From Pseudaeromonas sp963677375 (GTDB lineage Bacteria; Pseudomonadota; Gammaproteobacteria; Enterobacterales; Aeromonadaceae): a DNA stretch of 64,000 nt. A model generated the notes under the pieces. It ran no database searches and was not told where the DNA came from. It saw only the letters and a program-made list of their open reading frames with translations. The stretch spans positions 252,766 to 316,765 of the forward strand of contig CAXXIF010000006.1 of NCBI GenBank assembly GCA_963677375.2, read 5' to 3'. Positions 43,208 through 51,740 of this stretch are shown one piece after another (the first letter of the stretch is position 1; every line of letters starts with the position of its first letter). The position numbers were made by a program, and so were the translations under genes.

Positions 43208-45208
43208 TTAACTCAATAACTGCTGCGCCTGCCTCAAGACCTCTTCTTCGGTAAACCCGAACAGTTTGAACAGCTGGTCGGCGGGTGCAGATTCCCCAAA
43301 ACCCGTCATCCCGATCACGGCACCATCCAGCCCCGTATAGCGTTGCCAGTAATCGGCAATACTGGCTTCGATGGCCAGCCGGGCCCGGACCGCTTCCGGC
43401 AATACCTGCTCCCGATACTCCGGCGCTTGCTTGTCAAAACGCTCGGTACAAGGCAGGGAGACCACCCGAACCCGTTGGCCCTTGGCCTGCAGTATCCGGG
43501 TCGCACGAATAGCGAGATCCACCTCCGAGCCTGTCGCCAGAATGATTAGATCCGGTGTCCCCTCACAGTCGAGCAGCGTGTAGCCACCGCGTTCAATATC
43601 ACTCACTTGCCGGGGTGTTCTGGATTGTTGTGTCAGTGCCTGTCGGGAGAAGATCAGGGCACTCGGACCATCTGCCCGCTCAATGGCCGCCTTCCATGCC
43701 ACGGCACTTTCGACCTGATCACAAGGGCGCCAGGTCTCCATGTTCGGCGTGAGGCGAAGGCTGGCCAGCTGTTCAACCGGCTGATGGGTCGGACCATCTT
43801 CGCCCAAGCCAATCGAGTCATGGGTATAGACGAAGATGGTGCGTTGCTTCATGAGCGCCGCCATTCGCACTGCGTTGCGGGCGTACTCCATAAACATCAG
43901 GAAGGTGCCACCATAGGGAATAAACCCGCCGTGCAGGCTAATACCGTTCATGATGGCGGACATCCCAAATTCGCGGACGCCGTAGTGCAGGTAATTGCCT
44001 TGTGGGCTACTCGGCGAGACATCCAGGGCGTGGCGATGCCGGGTCAGGTTGGATGGGGCCAAATCGGCCGAGCCACCCAGCAGCTCTGGCAAGAGGGCCG
44101 CGTAGGCATTCAGTGCATTCAGGCTGGCTTGGCGGGAGGCAATATGGGCCGGTTTGGCTTGTAGATCCGCAATATAGGCTGTCGATTGAGCCGCCCAATC
44201 GGCCGTCAAGGCACCGCTGCTGCGGCGTAATAACTCAGTCGCCTCTTGCGGAAACAGCTCCTGATAGGCGGCGAACTGCTGGTTCCACAGTGTTTGACAC
44301 GCTGCGCCCTGTGTTTTGGCATCCCACGCCTGATAGATTGCCGCCGGGATCTCGAACGGGGCATAAGGCCAATTCAGCCGCTCCCGCACCTGGGCTACTT
44401 CCTCTTTGCCCAGTGGCGAGCCATGGCAGTCGTGACTGCCGGCTTTGTTCGGGGAGCCGAAGCCGATAATGGTCTTGCAGCAAATCAGGGTGGGTCGTTG
44501 CAGGTCGGTTTTGGCTTCCCGGATGGCGGCATCAATTGCCTGGGCATCATGGCCATCCACGGCATCGATCACCTGCCAGCCGTAAGCCCGGAAGCGGGCG
44601 GGGGTATCATCGGTAAACCAGCCTTCCACATGACCATCAATCGAGATGCCATTGTCATCCCAGAAGGCGATCAGCTTGCCCAGCGCCAGCGTGCCGGCGA
44701 GAGAGCAAACCTCATGGGAGATCCCCTCCATCAAGCAGCCGTCCCCCAGAAAGGCATAGGTATAGTGGTCTATGATGGGGTGGCCCGGCTGGTTGAACTG
44801 AGCGGCCAGGGTCTTCTCGGCCAGCGCCATCCCCACGGCATTGGCAATCCCTTGTCCTAACGGGCCCGTGGTTGTCTCCACTCCCGGCGCATAGCCATAT
44901 TCGGGATGACCCGGAGTCTTGGCATGTAATTGGCGAAATTGCTTTAGTTCCGACAGCGGCAAGTCATAGCCGGTGAGGTGCAGTAAAGAGTAGAGCAGCA
45001 TGGAGCCATGGCCGTTGGAGAGTACAAAACGGTCGCGGTTGATCCAGGCCGGATCGGCCGGATTATGTTTCAGATGATGACGCCACAGCACTTCGGCAAT
45101 ATCGGCCATCCCCATGGGGGCGCCGGGGTGGCCGGAGTTGGCTTGTTGTACGGCATCAACACTCAGCATGCGCACTGCATTGGCTAATATTTGAGCTTCT
45201 ACACCCAT
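43208..45208 (-). CDS. tkt: Transketolase
   Basis: 666-residue TPP enzyme moving two-carbon ketol units between pentose and triose/tetrose phosphates. The N-terminal PP domain has DAVQQANSGHPGAPMGMAD and GDGCLMEGISHEV (TPP motif). The pyrimidine domain has RFVLSNGHGSML, IFVYTHDSIGLGEDGPTHQP and the Glu in YGVREFGMSAIMNGI. The ATG at 45208 has AGGGAG at a good distance and is preferred to the GTG one codon earlier. It follows tal 194 bp downstream of araBDA-tal, consistent with a role in arabinose-derived pentose phosphate flow. Confidence 0.95.
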   Translation of the reverse strand: MGVEAQILANAVRMLSVDAVQQANSGHPGAPMGMADIAEVLWRHHLKHNPADPAWINRDRFVLSNGHGSMLLYSLLHLTGYDLPLSELKQFRQLHAKTPGHPEYGYAPGVETTTGPLGQGIANAVGMALAEKTLAAQFNQPGHPIIDHYTYAFLGDGCLMEGISHEVCSLAGTLALGKLIAFWDDNGISIDGHVEGWFTDDTPARFRAYGWQVIDAVDGHDAQAIDAAIREAKTDLQRPTLICCKTIIGFGSPNKAGSHDCHGSPLGKEEVAQVRERLNWPYAPFEIPAAIYQAWDAKTQGAACQTLWNQQFAAYQELFPQEATELLRRSSGALTADWAAQSTAYIADLQAKPAHIASRQASLNALNAYAALLPELLGGSADLAPSNLTRHRHALDVSPSSPQGNYLHYGVREFGMSAIMNGISLHGGFIPYGGTFLMFMEYARNAVRMAALMKQRTIFVYTHDSIGLGEDGPTHQPVEQLASLRLTPNMETWRPCDQVESAVAWKAAIERADGPSALIFSRQALTQQSRTPRQVSDIERGGYTLLDCEGTPDLIILATGSEVDLAIRATRILQAKGQRVRVVSLPCTERFDKQAPEYREQVLPEAVRARLAIEASIADYWQRYTGLDGAVIGMTGFGESAPADQLFKLFGFTEEEVLRQAQQLLS

Positions 45209-45292
45209 CACAAAGACTCCCTTTTAATCGACAAAATTTGACAATACCTGGTCTTGGCGCGCCCAAAAGGCAGAGCCTGTTTCCATGGCACC

Positions 45293-45352
45293 AACCATTG
45301 GCGGCAAGGATGCCGCCATCGAGCCCCCAGGGATGGGTTCATGGCGTGTTGG
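45293..45352 (+). repeat. Interspersed palindromic repeat, copy 1
   Basis: The core is GGCGGCA-AGGA-TGCCGCC (45300-45317), within about 60 bp that resemble the reverse complement of 60991-61055: TTGGCGGCARGGATGCCGCC, then GAGCC..CAGGGA.G..TTCA.GGCG. It lies in the 194-bp gap between tal and tkt and creates spurious open frames on the plus strand. Two copies in one window suggest a genome-wide family. Confidence 0.65.
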
Positions 45353-45405
45353 CGACAGGAAATGGCTCGGCTTCGGGATCCACTCCCATCACAGGGCTAT
45401 TGGAC

Positions 45406-46359
45406 TCACGCCAGCCGGCTGGCCAGTAACTGCTCGAGTTTCAGCTGATCGAGGGCGAACGTCCGAATACCCTCCGCCAGTTTTTCAGTCGCCATGGCGT
45501 CTTCATTGTGCTGCCAGCGGAAGTCGGCTTCGCTCAGCGGGGCGGGTTTGGCCACCCGCTGTCCGTCATCGCCCAAGTGGCGTACTAGCTCACCACTGTG
45601 GGCTTCCAGCTCCTGCAGCAGTGCCGGGCTTATGGTCAGTCGGTCGCAACCGGCCAGGGCCAATACTTCATCGATGTTGCGGAAGCTTGCACCCATCACG
45701 ACGGTCGGGTAACCGTGCTGTTTGTAATAGTGGTAAATGGCCTGCACCGATAACACACCTGGGTCCGTCTGTGCGGTATAGCTGAGTGCCGTCTTGGCCT
45801 TGTACCAGTCGAGTATCCGGCCGACGAAGGGGGAGATCAGGAAGGCTCCGGCTTCGGCGCAGGCACGGGCCTGGGCGAAACTGAACAGCAAGGTGAGGTT
45901 GCAGTTGATGCCTTCTTGTTCCAGCAACTCAGAGGCGCGTATCCCTTCCCAGGTCGCCGCGATTTTGATCAGCACCCGGGAGCGGGGAATCCCCTGCTGT
46001 TCATACAGGTCGATTAATTTGCGCGCCTTTTCGATGGTGGCGGCGCTGTCGAATGACAATCGGGCATCGACTTCGGTGGAGACTCGGCCCGGGACATGTT
46101 TCAAAATTTCACAACCAATGGCGACAATCAGCCGGTCGGCGGCTTCGGTTACCTGGCCGTCGAGATCCGCAGCGAGCGGCTTGGCCTCGGCAAGGACGCT
46201 CTCCAGTAACGGCGCATATTCTGCACTGGCGACGGCTTTTAAAATCAGCGAAGGGTTCGTCGTGGCATCTTCCGGGGAGTAGAGCTTAATGGCCGGTAAC
46301 TCGCCAGTATCGGCGACGACCGTGGTGATGGCACGGAGTTGGGTTAGCAAACTGGGCAT
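45406..46359 (-). CDS. tal: Transaldolase
   Basis: 317 residues, matching E. coli TalB/TalA in length and sequence. The Schiff-base lysine is K132 in VLIKIAATWEG. The N-terminus (YSPEDATTNPSLILKA) and GINCNLTLLFSFAQARACAEAGAFLISPFVGRILDWY, VVMGASFRN and GCDRLTISPALL are diagnostic. It moves dihydroxyacetone units between sedoheptulose-7-P and glyceraldehyde-3-P. It follows araA by 86 bp on the same strand, with a hairpin between them. Confidence 0.96.
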   Translation of the reverse strand: MPSLLTQLRAITTVVADTGELPAIKLYSPEDATTNPSLILKAVASAEYAPLLESVLAEAKPLAADLDGQVTEAADRLIVAIGCEILKHVPGRVSTEVDARLSFDSAATIEKARKLIDLYEQQGIPRSRVLIKIAATWEGIRASELLEQEGINCNLTLLFSFAQARACAEAGAFLISPFVGRILDWYKAKTALSYTAQTDPGVLSVQAIYHYYKQHGYPTVVMGASFRNIDEVLALAGCDRLTISPALLQELEAHSGELVRHLGDDGQRVAKPAPLSEADFRWQHNEDAMATEKLAEGIRTFALDQLKLEQLLASRLA

Positions 46360-46416
46360 GAGGGCTCCTGGCCGCGCGAAACAGGCAGCGGCAATGAGGG
46401 GATCAAAAGGGGAAAT

Positions 46417-46438
46417 GCCCCCGTGGTGACACGGGGGC
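46417..46438 (-). terminator. Hairpin between araA and tal
   Basis: A perfect 9-bp GC-rich stem (GCCCCCGTG / CACGGGGGC) with a 4-nt loop, starting 7 bp after the araA stop. Only short T stretches follow on the minus strand, so it may be a leaky terminator or an mRNA stabiliser dividing araBDA from tal-tkt. Confidence 0.65.
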
Positions 46439-46445
46439 TTCGACG

Positions 46446-47945
46446 TTATTTACAAAGCTTGTAATAGACTTCGTTCCAGAGAATTTCTTTCTTCAATTCC
46501 GGAATTGTGGTGTTTTCATCGATCAGCAGGAACTCAATACCTGCCATCTCGGCGTAGATCCGCAGATACTCGGCATCCACCGCCTGGCTGAACACCGAGT
46601 GGTGGGCGGCACCGGCCAGTATCCAGGCTTCGGCGCCCACTTCCAGATTCGGCTTGGGCTCCCACAGGGCGCAGGCCACCGGCAGTTTCGGCAGGGCGGC
46701 GGGCAGGTCCACCACATCCAGATTGTTGACCACCAGACGGAAGCGGTTGCCCATGTCGATGAGACTGGCGTTTACCGCTTTGCCAGCCGGGGCGGAGAAC
46801 AGCAGACGGGCGGGCGGGGCCTTCTTGCCGATCCCCAGATGTTGCACATCGAGCACCGGTTTATTGCCGGCGATGGAGGGGCAAATTTCCAGCATGTGGG
46901 CGCCCAGCACCAGATTGTTGCCCTCGGCCAGATGGTAGGTGTAGTCCTCCATGAAGGAGGCACCGCCGGGCAGGCCATGGCCCATCACCTTCAAGGTTCT
47001 GAGCAGAGCGGCGGTTTTCCAGTCCCCTTCGCCACCGAAGCCGTAGCCTTGCTGCATCAGGCGTTGGCACGCCAGACCCGGCAACTGATGAATCCCATAC
47101 AGATCTTCAAAGGTGGTGGTGAAGGCGCCGAAGTTGCCCTGCTGCAGGAACTTCTTCAGGCCCAGCTCCTGGCGCGCCGCTTCATACAGGGATTCGCGGT
47201 AGCTGCCACCCACTTTGACCGCATCCGTCAGGGTATAGAGGGTTTCGTATTCGTCCAGCAGGGCGCTGATATCCCCAGCGGCCACCTCGTTGATCACCTT
47301 CACCAGATCGCCGACCGGATGGTAATTCACCTGATAACCAAACTGGATCTGGGCTTCGACCTTGTCACCCTCGGTCACAGCAACATTGCGCATGTTGTCG
47401 CCGAAACGGGCAACTTTCATCTGCTTGCTGTCATATACAGCGGCGCAGATGCGCATCCAGCGGGCAATTTTCGCGTGGGCGGCCTGGTCTTCCCAATACC
47501 CCACCACCACGGTCCGTGGCAGGCGCAGACGGGCGCCCATGAAACCGAACTCCCGACCACCGTGGGCGGTCTGGTTCAGGTTCATAAAGTCCATGTCGAT
47601 CTCGCCCCAGGGCAGATCGCGATTGAACTGGGTATGGAATTGCAGCAGCGGTTTGTTGAGTTGGGTCAGCGCCGGTATCCACATCTTGGCGGGCGAGAAG
47701 GTGTGCATCCACACCATGACGCCGACGCACTGCTGGCTGTGATTGGCATCGCGGGCGATGGCCGAGATCTCGTCCAGGGTGGTCCCTGTGGGCTTGAGTA
47801 CAATTTTCAGCGGCAGACCGGCATGCTCATTCAACTGCTGGGTCATGGTGTGGGCGTGATCCGCCACCTGCTTCAGGGTTTCCGGGCCATACAAGTGCTG
47901 ACTGCCGACGACAAACCAGACTTCTAACTGCTTTAAAAATTCCAT
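46446..47945 (-). CDS. araA: L-arabinose isomerase
   Basis: 499 residues; converts L-arabinose to L-ribulose (Mn-dependent, cytoplasmic). It starts MEFLKQLEVWFVVGSQHLYGPETL, and has GVMVWMHTFSPAKMWI, MDFMNLNQTAHGGREFGFMGARLRL (substrate-site Glu and His) and the metal-site region EDYTYHLAEGNNLVLGAHMLE. The C-terminal LVVNNLDVVDLPAALPKLPVA and WILAGAAHHSVFS are typical. A GAGGAA site precedes the start. It is third in araB-araD-araA, separated from araD by 14 bp. Confidence 0.97.
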   Translation of the reverse strand: MEFLKQLEVWFVVGSQHLYGPETLKQVADHAHTMTQQLNEHAGLPLKIVLKPTGTTLDEISAIARDANHSQQCVGVMVWMHTFSPAKMWIPALTQLNKPLLQFHTQFNRDLPWGEIDMDFMNLNQTAHGGREFGFMGARLRLPRTVVVGYWEDQAAHAKIARWMRICAAVYDSKQMKVARFGDNMRNVAVTEGDKVEAQIQFGYQVNYHPVGDLVKVINEVAAGDISALLDEYETLYTLTDAVKVGGSYRESLYEAARQELGLKKFLQQGNFGAFTTTFEDLYGIHQLPGLACQRLMQQGYGFGGEGDWKTAALLRTLKVMGHGLPGGASFMEDYTYHLAEGNNLVLGAHMLEICPSIAGNKPVLDVQHLGIGKKAPPARLLFSAPAGKAVNASLIDMGNRFRLVVNNLDVVDLPAALPKLPVACALWEPKPNLEVGAEAWILAGAAHHSVFSQAVDAEYLRIYAEMAGIEFLLIDENTTIPELKKEILWNEVYYKLCK

Positions 47946-47959
47946 GCTTCATTCCTCGT

Positions 47960-48664
47960 TTATGATTTCGCGGTGGATTGACCGTAATAGGCATCTTGAC
48001 CGTGTTTGCGCTGGTAATGTTTTTCCAGCATGTAATCGGGCAGGGCCGTGGCCTGCGGATTGAGCTGATGAGTGATCCAGGCCATGCGTGCAACTTCTTC
48101 CAGCACTACGGCGTTGTGAACCGCATCCTGGGCATCCTTGCCCCAGCTGAAGGGGCCATGATTGGCCACCAGAATACCGGGCATGGTTAAGGGGGGCGTC
48201 TGCTGCAGCGTCTCCACAATCAGATGTCCGGTCAGCCCTTCGTAGTCTTGCTGTACTTCGGACTCGGATAACAGCCGGGTACAGGGCACATCGCCGTGGA
48301 AATAATCGGCCTGGGTGGTGCCCTGGATCGGGATGCCACGGCGGGCTTGTGCCCAGGCGGTGGCGTGGGTGGAATGGGTATGCACCACGCCACCCAACTC
48401 GGGATAACGGCGGTACAGCACCAGATGCGTTGCGGTATCCGACGAGGGACGCAGATCGCCTTCGACCCGATTGCCCGCCAGATCCAGCACCACCAGATCG
48501 CTCAGGGTCATGTGGTCATAACTGACCCCGCTGGGCTTGATAACCACGAGCCCCAGTTCCCGATCAATGCCGCTGACATTGCCCCAGGTAAAGGTCACCA
48601 ATTTGTAGTGCGGCAGGTCGAGATTGGCCTCCAGAACCTGCTGTTTGAGTTGTTTCAGGCTCAT
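47960..48664 (-). CDS. araD: L-ribulose-5-phosphate 4-epimerase
   Basis: 234 residues; converts L-ribulose-5-P to D-xylulose-5-P. It is a class II aldolase-fold zinc enzyme: the metal His motif is GVVHTHSTHATAW, the phosphate pocket TWGNVSGIDRELGLVVIKPSGV, and VANHGPFSWGKDAQDAVHNAV the third His region. The ATG at 48662-48664 overlaps the araB stop by 4 bp (ATGA), so translation is coupled; a longer open frame through araB is ignored. The araB-D-A order differs from E. coli araB-A-D. Confidence 0.96.
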   Translation of the reverse strand: MSLKQLKQQVLEANLDLPHYKLVTFTWGNVSGIDRELGLVVIKPSGVSYDHMTLSDLVVLDLAGNRVEGDLRPSSDTATHLVLYRRYPELGGVVHTHSTHATAWAQARRGIPIQGTTQADYFHGDVPCTRLLSESEVQQDYEGLTGHLIVETLQQTPPLTMPGILVANHGPFSWGKDAQDAVHNAVVLEEVARMAWITHQLNPQATALPDYMLEKHYQRKHGQDAYYGQSTAKS

Positions 48665-50337
48665 GCGGATTTTCCTTCGTGGTAGAGGGGCTCGGCGGCC
48701 GCGCCCCATTTCAGATACTGCTGGTAGAGGCGCTCGTAGGCGGCGACCTTGTCGGCCTGGGGCTGGTGGCTGCGCTCGATGGGGCTGGCCATCTGCGCTT
48801 GGGCGGCGGCGATGGAGGGGTAGATATCGGCGGCCACGGCGGCAAAAATGGCGGCCCCCAAGGCACAGCACTGATCGGATGCCACCACCTGGATGGGACG
48901 ATTCATCACATCGGCACACACCTGCATCACCACAGGAGACTTGCGGGCAATACCGCCCAACGCCATCACCTGTTCCACCGGAACCTGTTGGCTGGTCATA
49001 CATTCCATGATGCTGCGCGCGCCAAAGGCGGTGGAGGCAATCAGGGCACCAAACAGATCGGGCGCATCGCTGCCCAGATTCAGACCGCTAATGGTGCCTT
49101 TCAACCGCTGGTTGGCATTGGGGGTGCGACGACCATTGAACCAGTCCAGCACCACGGGCAGATGGTCCAGATCGACTTGCTTGTCCCAGGATTGGGTCAG
49201 GGCCCCCAGCATCTGCTGCTTGTGGTTTTCGACGGCGGTTTTCAGCTCGGGATAGGTTTTGGTGAGTTGATCCAGCGGCCAGCTCAGCAGTCGCTGATAC
49301 CAGGCGTAGATGTCACCGAACGCCGATTGTCCGGCCTCCAGACCGATGAGGCCCGGCACGACGCTGCCATCCACCTGACCACAGATCCCGGCAATGGCGC
49401 GGCGACCTATGGTGGCGTGTTCCGCCATCAGGATGTCACAGGTGGAGGTGCCGATGACCTTCACCAGCGTATTCAGGCTAGCGCCAGCACCGACTGCACC
49501 CATGTGACAGTCAAAGGCGCCACCGGCGATCATCACCTCGGTGGGCACGCCGAGGCGTTCCGCCCATTCGGCGGTGATACGCCCCACCGGAATGTCGGCG
49601 GTCCAGGTCTCGGTAAACAGCGGATAGTCCAGATCCCGGGTCAGCAAGGGGTCCAGGGCATTCAGGAAGTCGGCGCCGGGGAGGCCACCCCATTCCGGGT
49701 TCCACAAGGATTTGTGACCGGCGGAGCAACGACCGCGGCGGAGGGTCGCGGGTGCCTGGGTGCCACTCAACAGGGCGGGAATCCAGTCACACAACTCGAT
49801 CCAGTTACAGGCCGCCTGGCGCACGGCCTCGTCGGCGCGGGAGATGTGCAGAATTTTTGCCCAGAACCACTCCGAGGAGTAGATGCCACCGATATAGCGA
49901 CTGTAATCGGTGAACTGGCCGCTGTGGCACAGGGTGGTAATGGCTTCGGCTTCGGCTATCGCTGTGTGGTCCTTCCATAACACGAACATGGCATTCGGAT
50001 TTTTTGCAAACTCATCCCTCAGCGCCAGCACATTGCCTTCGGCATCAATGGGCGCCGGGGTTGAACCCGTGGTGTCGACACCGATCCCGCGAATGGCAGC
50101 CCGCTGGGCCGATGTCAGCAGGGCGACCACTTGTTGAACGGCCTGCTCCATGGATTCGATGTAGTCCAGTGGATGATGACGGAACTGATTCCGGATGGCG
50201 TCGCAGAACTTGCCTTCGCTCCAGCGCGGGTAATAGACCACATGGGTAGCTAACTCGGCGCCATCCCGACAGCGCACGGCTAATGCCCGCACCGAGTCGC
50301 TGCCGAAGTCTAGACCGATGACAATTTGCTCGGACAT
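48661..50337 (-). CDS. araB: L-ribulokinase
   Basis: 558 residues, FGGY kinase that phosphorylates L-ribulose. The ASKHA motifs are visible: GLDFGSDSVRALAV at the N-terminus (ATP site), GIGVDTTGSTPAPID, a catalytic Asp region in IAGGAFDCHMGAVGAG, and MALGGIARKSPVVMQVCADVMNRP near the C-terminus. AGGAG lies 7 nt before the ATG. It is first in the minus-strand araB-araD-araA cluster and divergent from araF; AraC-type half-sites fill the shared region. Confidence 0.97.
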   Translation of the reverse strand: MSEQIVIGLDFGSDSVRALAVRCRDGAELATHVVYYPRWSEGKFCDAIRNQFRHHPLDYIESMEQAVQQVVALLTSAQRAAIRGIGVDTTGSTPAPIDAEGNVLALRDEFAKNPNAMFVLWKDHTAIAEAEAITTLCHSGQFTDYSRYIGGIYSSEWFWAKILHISRADEAVRQAACNWIELCDWIPALLSGTQAPATLRRGRCSAGHKSLWNPEWGGLPGADFLNALDPLLTRDLDYPLFTETWTADIPVGRITAEWAERLGVPTEVMIAGGAFDCHMGAVGAGASLNTLVKVIGTSTCDILMAEHATIGRRAIAGICGQVDGSVVPGLIGLEAGQSAFGDIYAWYQRLLSWPLDQLTKTYPELKTAVENHKQQMLGALTQSWDKQVDLDHLPVVLDWFNGRRTPNANQRLKGTISGLNLGSDAPDLFGALIASTAFGARSIMECMTSQQVPVEQVMALGGIARKSPVVMQVCADVMNRPIQVVASDQCCALGAAIFAAVAADIYPSIAAAQAQMASPIERSHQPQADKVAAYERLYQQYLKWGAAAEPLYHEGKSA

Positions 50338-50429
50338 GGTGTTCTCCTGGGAAAAGAAAAAATGAAATTCCGGTGCAGGAAACCATAAGAGATGTGACGG
50401 CGGGCGAGTTAGCCATTGGCTGCTGAAAA

Positions 50430-50446
50430 TATGGATATATTGGCTT
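50430..50446 (-). promoter_or_regulatory. AraC-type half-site, araB-proximal
   Basis: On the minus strand AAGCCAATATATCCATA matches the E. coli AraC half-site consensus TAGC-N7-TCCATA at 9 of 10 fixed positions. It lies about 93 bp upstream of araB. Confidence 0.55.
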
Positions 50447-50482
50447 TTTAATAAATTGCTCGGAAAGGGATTTGATTGGGAT

Positions 50483-50520
50483 ATGTAGCAAAATTGCTAA
50501 AGATATAGACGAAATCGCTA
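50483..50520 (-). promoter_or_regulatory. Tandem AraC-type half-sites (21-bp register) between araB and araF
   Basis: Read toward araB, TAGCGATTTCGTCTATA (9 of 10 consensus positions) is followed, exactly 21 bp on, by a second TAGC half-site, TAGCAATTTTGCTACAT (weaker in its 3' part). The 21-bp direct repeat is the spacing of the E. coli araI1-I2 activator site, in the same orientation relative to araB. The rest of the 50338-50701 region is AT-rich; a TATAAA at about 50600 could be the araF -10. Confidence 0.65.
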
Positions 50521-50701
50521 CAATTTTTCTGCGTGATCCAGCTCGCTAATTTTCGCCAAGAAAACGGTTACAACTTATCCCGCTCAAACGTCAATTCTTA
50601 TAAATACCTGTTTTAACACGTCGTTTATAAAGAAGTGCCCACGGACAGAAATCAGAATTCAAAGAATAGAAATTAACGAAACAACAACTGGAGAGATTGC
50701 C

Positions 50702-51683
50702 ATGAATAAAATGGTTAAAAATCTAATTACCGCAGGCTTGATGATCGGTATGGCTAATACTGCTTTTGCTGCCGAGAAGTTGAAGTTGGGATACCTGGTC
50801 AAACAACCGGAAGAACCCTGGTTTCAGACCGAATGGGCATTTGCGGATAAGGCGGGCCAGGACCTGAATTTCGAGGTGATCAAGATTGCGGTTCCGGATG
50901 GGGAAAAGACGCTGAATGCGATTGATAGCCTGGCGGCCAACGGCGCCAAAGGCTTCGTCATCTGCACGCCCGATCCCAAGCTGGGACCGGCCATCATGGC
51001 TAAAGCCAAGAGCATGGATCTGAAAGTCATCACAGTGGATGACCAGTTCGTCAATGCCAAGGGCAAGCCGATGACCGATGTGCCCTTGGTGATGATGGCG
51101 GCGACCAAAATTGGTGAACGCCAGGGTCAGGAGCTCTACAAGGAGATGACGGCGCGGAAATGGGATGTGAAAGACACCGGGGTTCTGGCGATCACCGCCA
51201 ACGAGCTGGATACCGCCGTCGCCGGGTGGAAGGTGCTATCAGTGCCCTGAAGGCATCCGGTTTCCCGAGGCACAGATGTATAGCGTGCCCACGAAAGCCA
51301 ATGACATTCCCGGTGCCCTGGATGCGGCCAACTCCATGCTGGTTCAACATCCCGACGTGAAGAACTGGCTGATTGTCGGCATGAATGACAACACAGTGCT
51401 GGGTGGGGTGCGCGCCACCGAAGGCCAGGGCTTCAAGGCCGAAAATGTGATTGGTATCGGCATCAATGGCGTGGATGCGGTGACCGAGCTGTCGAAGTCC
51501 AAGGCCACCGGTTTCTTCGGTTCGCTGCTGCCTAGCCCGGATGTGCACGGCTACAAGAGTATCCAGATGCTCAATGACTGGGTCGTGAATGGGACCGCGC
51601 CTGAAATGTTCACGGAAGTAACCGACGTGGTGCTGATCACTCGCGACAACTTCAAGGTCGAACTGCAGAAAAAAGGTCTTTAG
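50702..51683 (+). pseudogene. araF: L-arabinose-binding periplasmic protein, broken by two 1-base deletions
   Basis: Substrate-binding protein of the araFGH importer. The signal peptide ends MANTAFA. Residues 24 onward follow E. coli AraF (KLGYLVKQPEEPWFQTEW, VPDGEKTLNAIDSLAANGAKGFVI). The frame breaks after ITANELDTA: one base is missing near 51217 (GCCGTCGCC against an expected GCCCGTCGCC) and one near 51266 (CCCGAGG against CCCGGAGG). Restoring both gives ...DTARRRVEGAISALKASGFPEAQMYSVPTK, as in the family. The remainder (VQHPDVKNWLIVGMNDNTVLGGVRATEGQG to the stop) is intact. It is either a decaying gene or a sequencing error. Confidence 0.88.
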
Positions 51684-51698
51684 TCGGAATCAACAGGT

Positions 51699-51726
51699 GC
51701 CGGCATGGGGGAGACTCCATGCCGGC
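51699..51726 (+). promoter_or_regulatory. Intercistronic hairpin between araF and araG
   Basis: GCCGGCATGG and CCATGCCGGC form a perfect 10-bp stem with an 8-nt loop, 15 bp after the araF stop. There is no T tract. Such stems after binding-protein genes commonly keep the upstream mRNA stable and lower expression of the ATPase gene. Confidence 0.7.
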
Positions 51727-51740
51727 CATGGGGTAAAAAC

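Noticed and set aside
45285..45785. 166-codon plus-strand frame beginning in the tal-tkt gap
   Set aside because: Its start lies in the interspersed repeat and the rest is antisense to tal. It is a typical spurious protein created by the repeat.
46599..47927. 442-codon open frame on the plus strand
   Set aside because: It is antisense to araA along its whole length. araA has full family similarity and a good ribosome site; the antisense translation is His/Gln-rich and matches nothing.
48679..49980. 433-codon open frame on the plus strand
   Set aside because: It is antisense to araB. Long shadow frames are expected opposite GC-rich codons; there is no ribosome site or family similarity.
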